Source of the DNA: Clostridium sp. AM33-3
GTDB lineage: Bacteria; Bacillota; Clostridia; Lachnospirales; Lachnospiraceae
NCBI RefSeq assembly: GCF_003480315.1
Contig: NZ_QUIV01000031.1
Span: forward strand, 832-36,531
Length of the DNA stretch: 35,700 nucleotides
Reading direction: 5' to 3'
Both the position numbers and the translations under genes were made by a program. This document shows positions 33,488 through 35,700 of the stretch, piece after piece. Each line of letters opens with the position of its first letter. Within the stretch, counting starts at the first letter, position 1. Below the pieces are notes generated by a model, which was given only the letters and a program-made list of their open reading frames with translations, did not search any database and was not told where the DNA came from.

Positions 33488-33847
33488 ATGACAGATATCA
33501 TTGTAATTTTGGTCATTGCAGTATTCGTTCTTCTTGGTGTAAAATCCACCATCAAGCATTTTAAAGGTGAGGGAGCCTGCTGCGGTGGCGGCGGTGGAAG
33601 CCTTCCGCCGGAAGAAAAAAAGCTGGAGAATCCGGTTATCGGAAAGAAAATCGTCAAAATCTCCGGCATGCACTGCGAGCACTGTGTAAATGCAGTCACC
33701 GAAGCCATCAACAAGATCGACGGCGCATCCGCAAAAGTCAGCCTGCACGGCAAAAAAGCTGTTGTCAGCTTCGACCGGGAGCTGGATGAGGCGGTGTTGA
33801 AGAAGACCATTGAAGATGCGGGATATACCGTAGAGGAAATGAAATAA
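33488..33847 (+). CDS. Membrane-anchored HMA (heavy-metal-associated) protein
   Basis: A 119-residue protein. Residues 3-22 form one membrane helix (IIVILVIAVFVLLGV), then a short loop with ACCGGGGGS resembling FeoB-associated Cys-rich membrane proteins, then an HMA domain (about 53-119) with GMHCEHC for Cu(I) binding. It is therefore a chaperone tethered to the membrane next to the pump. Start ATG 33488 follows GAAGGGAG at a usual distance. It is the last gene before the terminator at 33855. Confidence 0.88.
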   Translation: MTDIIVILVIAVFVLLGVKSTIKHFKGEGACCGGGGGSLPPEEKKLENPVIGKKIVKISGMHCEHCVNAVTEAINKIDGASAKVSLHGKKAVVSFDRELDEAVLKKTIEDAGYTVEEMK

Positions 33848-33854
33848 GAATTAT

Positions 33855-33897
33855 AAAAGCCGGAAAGTGGGTTAATAAGCTGCTTTCCGGCTTTTGT
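33855..33897 (+). terminator. Terminator of the copper operon
   Basis: AAAAGCCGGAAAG (33855-33867) pairs with CTTTCCGGCTTTT (33883-33895) through a 15-base loop. Confidence 0.85.
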
Positions 33898-33919
33898 TGT
33901 TTCTAAAAAAAATGGTCTG

Positions 33920-33928
33920 TGTTATACT
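33920..33928 (+). promoter_or_regulatory. Extended -10 promoter of the AlbA-type gene
   Basis: TATACT (33923-33928) preceded by TGT; the -35 region (TTTCTA, 17 bases upstream) is weak. Transcription would start near 33935. Confidence 0.5.
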
Positions 33929-33978
33929 AAAAAACAAGAAACAATTGAAAATTGGGTTTTGATAAGGAGGCGGCTGAA

Positions 33979-35445
33979 ATGGACACAAGAACTATGAAAA
34001 CCATACTGGAAATAGGCGAGACTATTGCGGTCGAATTCAAAAGATGTGGAAATGGAATTGAAAGTGATGTATACGAAACAGTATGCTCGTTTTTAAACCG
34101 TTTTGGAGGAGATATATTTCTGGGGGTTCTGGATGACGGAACCGTTTCTGGTGTGCCGGAAAAGCAGGCTCCAGATATGGTAAAAAATTTTATTAGCTGT
34201 ATTAGTAATCCTGCATTGTTTTCACCGACTATTTATCTCAATCCTGAGATTTTGGATTATGAAGGGAAGAAACTCATTCATATACACATTCTTCCAAGTG
34301 CAGAAGTGCACAGCTACAAAAAAGTAATCTATGATCGTGTAAATGATGCTGACGTGAAAGTTACGGCCACAGCTCAGATTGCCCAGATGTATATCCGCAA
34401 GCAAGAAATTTACACAGAAAAGAAGATTTTCCCATATGTGGGACTGGAAGATTTACGTCTGGACCTGTTGCCAAAACTCCGGATCATGGCGGCGAATAAC
34501 AGTGGTCAGACACATCCGTGGAGCAGTATGTCAGACGAGGAAGTATTAAAAAGTACAAGATTGTATAGTATAGACCGTGTCACCGGAGCAAAAGGATACA
34601 ATCTGGCTGCGGTCATGCTTTTGGGAAAAGATGATGTAATTGCAGATGTGGTACCGGCCTATGTGACGGATGCACTGCTTCGCAAGGTAAATATAGATCG
34701 GTATGATGACCGGGAAATTATCAAAACCAACTTGATCGAAAGTTATGAACAGCTCATGGAATTTGGCCGGAAACATCTGCCGGATCGTTTCTTTTTGGAA
34801 GAAGACCAGCGGAAGAGTCTTAGAAATATCATTACGCGAGAAATGATAGCCAATACACTGATACACCGGGAATATACCAGTTCCTATCAGGCAAAATTTG
34901 TAATAGAAAAAGACCGGATGTATGTAGAAAATGCAAATCGTGCTTCACAACAGGCAGTTCTGACACCGGATGATATCGAACCAAATCCAAAGAATCCGAT
35001 CATCGCTGCATTCTTTCGGAATATCGGGTATGCGGACCAGCTTGGATCTGGTGTGAGAAATTTGTTCAAATATAGTGAAGTTTATTCAGGGAAAGAGCCA
35101 GAGTTTGTAGAGGGAGACGTATTTCGGATTATTGTGCCGTTGGATGAAGCGTTGATGAATGAAGGAACCACCCAGTCCACCCAATCGACCACCCAGTCCA
35201 CCCAATCGACCACCCAGTCCACCCAATCGACTATTGATGAAGTGGTTCATAATATGCAAGGTGAAATAGAATATGCAATTATGCAGTTGATGATAAATAT
35301 TCCAGAGATTTCTCAAAAAGAGATAGCGGCAAGAAATGGGCTTAACTTGAATACGGTGAAGTATTATATCCGCAGGATGCAAAAGAAAGGAATGATTGAG
35401 CGAGAAGGAACCAACCGAAAAGGAAAATGGATCGTAAAACAATAA
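33979..35445 (+). CDS. AlbA_2/Schlafen-type DNA-binding protein with GHKL ATPase-like and winged-helix domains
   Basis: A 488-residue putative transcriptional regulator, often annotated as RecG-like. Residues about 10-125 are AlbA_2 (ETIAVEFKRC, SFLNRFGGDIFLGVLDDGTVSGV, HIHILPS). About 295-395 form the HATPase_c_4 domain (REMIANTLIHREYTSSYQAKFVIEKDRMYVENAN, then YADQLGSGVRNLFKYSE). A Thr/Gln/Ser linker made of perfect repeats follows (397-417), then a C-terminal winged helix (ISQKEIAARNGLNLNTVKYYIRRMQKKGMIEREG). ATG 33979 follows AAGGAGG. The end overlaps the next ORF by 19 bases. Partner and target are unknown; some relatives sit in defence or toxin loci, but no such genes are visible here. 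Confidence 0.85.
   Translation: MDTRTMKTILEIGETIAVEFKRCGNGIESDVYETVCSFLNRFGGDIFLGVLDDGTVSGVPEKQAPDMVKNFISCISNPALFSPTIYLNPEILDYEGKKLIHIHILPSAEVHSYKKVIYDRVNDADVKVTATAQIAQMYIRKQEIYTEKKIFPYVGLEDLRLDLLPKLRIMAANNSGQTHPWSSMSDEEVLKSTRLYSIDRVTGAKGYNLAAVMLLGKDDVIADVVPAYVTDALLRKVNIDRYDDREIIKTNLIESYEQLMEFGRKHLPDRFFLEEDQRKSLRNIITREMIANTLIHREYTSSYQAKFVIEKDRMYVENANRASQQAVLTPDDIEPNPKNPIIAAFFRNIGYADQLGSGVRNLFKYSEVYSGKEPEFVEGDVFRIIVPLDEALMNEGTTQSTQSTTQSTQSTTQSTQSTIDEVVHNMQGEIEYAIMQLMINIPEISQKEIAARNGLNLNTVKYYIRRMQKKGMIEREGTNRKGKWIVKQ
35167..35229 (+). repeat. Three perfect 21-bp tandem repeats (TTQSTQS linker)
   Basis: Copies at 35167, 35188 and 35209 are identical over 21 bases and encode TTQSTQS in frame. 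Being a multiple of three, copy-number changes would lengthen or shorten the linker between the ATPase-like and winged-helix domains without shifting the frame. Confidence 0.9.
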
Positions 35446-35618
35446 GTGAGAAGGAATTAATTCGGAAAGTAGAATATGCGGAAGGGAAAAGAGAAGGTGC
35501 GGAGCAGATTTTTACCATTTACAGGCTGCATAAAGAAAAATATACGGAGCAGCAAATCGCGGAGCAGATGGGATTAGATGTAGGAGAGGTGAAAAACGTT
35601 CTGGAACGACTTAAGTAG
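35427..35618 (+). CDS. Small helix-turn-helix-like protein overlapping the AlbA-type gene
   Basis: A 63-residue ORF beginning inside the last codons of the preceding gene in another frame. The C-terminal half (KYTEQQIAEQMGLDVGEVKNVLERL) looks like a helix-turn-helix of the sigma-70 region 4 or resolvase type; the N-terminal half is a charged helix. It has no clear Shine-Dalgarno sequence and may rely on coupling, or it could be the tail of a longer disrupted gene. The last 80 bases of the window show nothing recognisable. Confidence 0.5.
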   Translation: MDRKTISEKELIRKVEYAEGKREGAEQIFTIYRLHKEKYTEQQIAEQMGLDVGEVKNVLERLK

Positions 35619-35700
35619 AATGGATATGTAAACAGAAATGAGGGGGAGTATCCCAAAGTTTGTGTAAACCTCCAAACTGATGTAAGATAAAATTACTCAG

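Noticed and set aside
1..35700. CRISPR arrays, tRNA or rRNA genes, prophage or transposase genes
   Set aside because: No regularly spaced repeats, cloverleaf sequences or recombinase/phage proteins were recognised apart from the group II intron remnant.

Overview
The window looks like chromosome of a gut Clostridia member, most likely Lachnospiraceae. This is inferred from moderate GC, strong AGGAGG-type ribosome binding sites, a surface protein with choline-binding-type repeats and BspA-like leucine-rich repeats, a DUF4317 protein, an AlbA/RecG-like regulator and a CsoR/CopA/HMA copper locus. No rRNA, tRNA, CRISPR array, prophage or intact insertion sequence was seen.

Left part (1-7.0 kb): the tail of an unidentified gene, a threonine aldolase, a terminator with the remnant of a group II intron directly behind it, then a large secreted cell-wall protein whose signal peptide and body lie in different frames, separated by a run of eight G. 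A run of seven would restore one 1,071-residue protein, so this is a candidate slipped-strand ON/OFF switch (or an assembly error). Next, a MATE exporter and a divergent MerR-family regulator share a promoter with a 19-bp spacer and a central palindrome, the MerR activation geometry.

Middle (8.0-20.6 kb): pdxST (vitamin B6 synthesis), two minus-strand membrane proteins (YczE/YitT-like and YcxB-like), then a run with a class I glutamine amidotransferase-like hydrolase (peptidase C26), a polar amino-acid ABC transporter and a cytidylate-kinase-like protein. An AAA-ATPase with an internal deletion, adenosine deaminase, a DUF4317 protein, an alpha/beta hydrolase and a second MATE exporter follow.

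Right part (20.7-35.7 kb): a cobalamin riboswitch with terminator controls a B12-type ABC importer (btuF-btuC-btuD order). After a GNAT acetyltransferase comes a 1,197-residue NRPS-like enzyme, with adenylation, carrier, condensation-like and partial second adenylation regions, lacking a release domain. Then a collapsed ferric-type ABC operon: the start of a PHP gene fused in frame to the middle of a solute-binding protein, the start of a permease, and the last 50 codons of the ATPase. A copper-resistance operon follows, with a CsoR operator, hairpin-rich leader, csoR, copA with an in-frame CopZ-like 3' end that has its own ribosome binding site, a small membrane protein and a membrane-tethered HMA protein. 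The window ends with an AlbA-type regulator carrying a perfect 21-bp tandem repeat, overlapped by a small helix-turn-helix-like ORF.

Themes: metal and vitamin homeostasis, efflux, several genes shortened by deletions that leave the ends intact, and promoters placed immediately before or inside intrinsic terminators. The best candidates for something new are the G8 switch, the A-T-C-partial A enzyme and the predicted dual-product copA.
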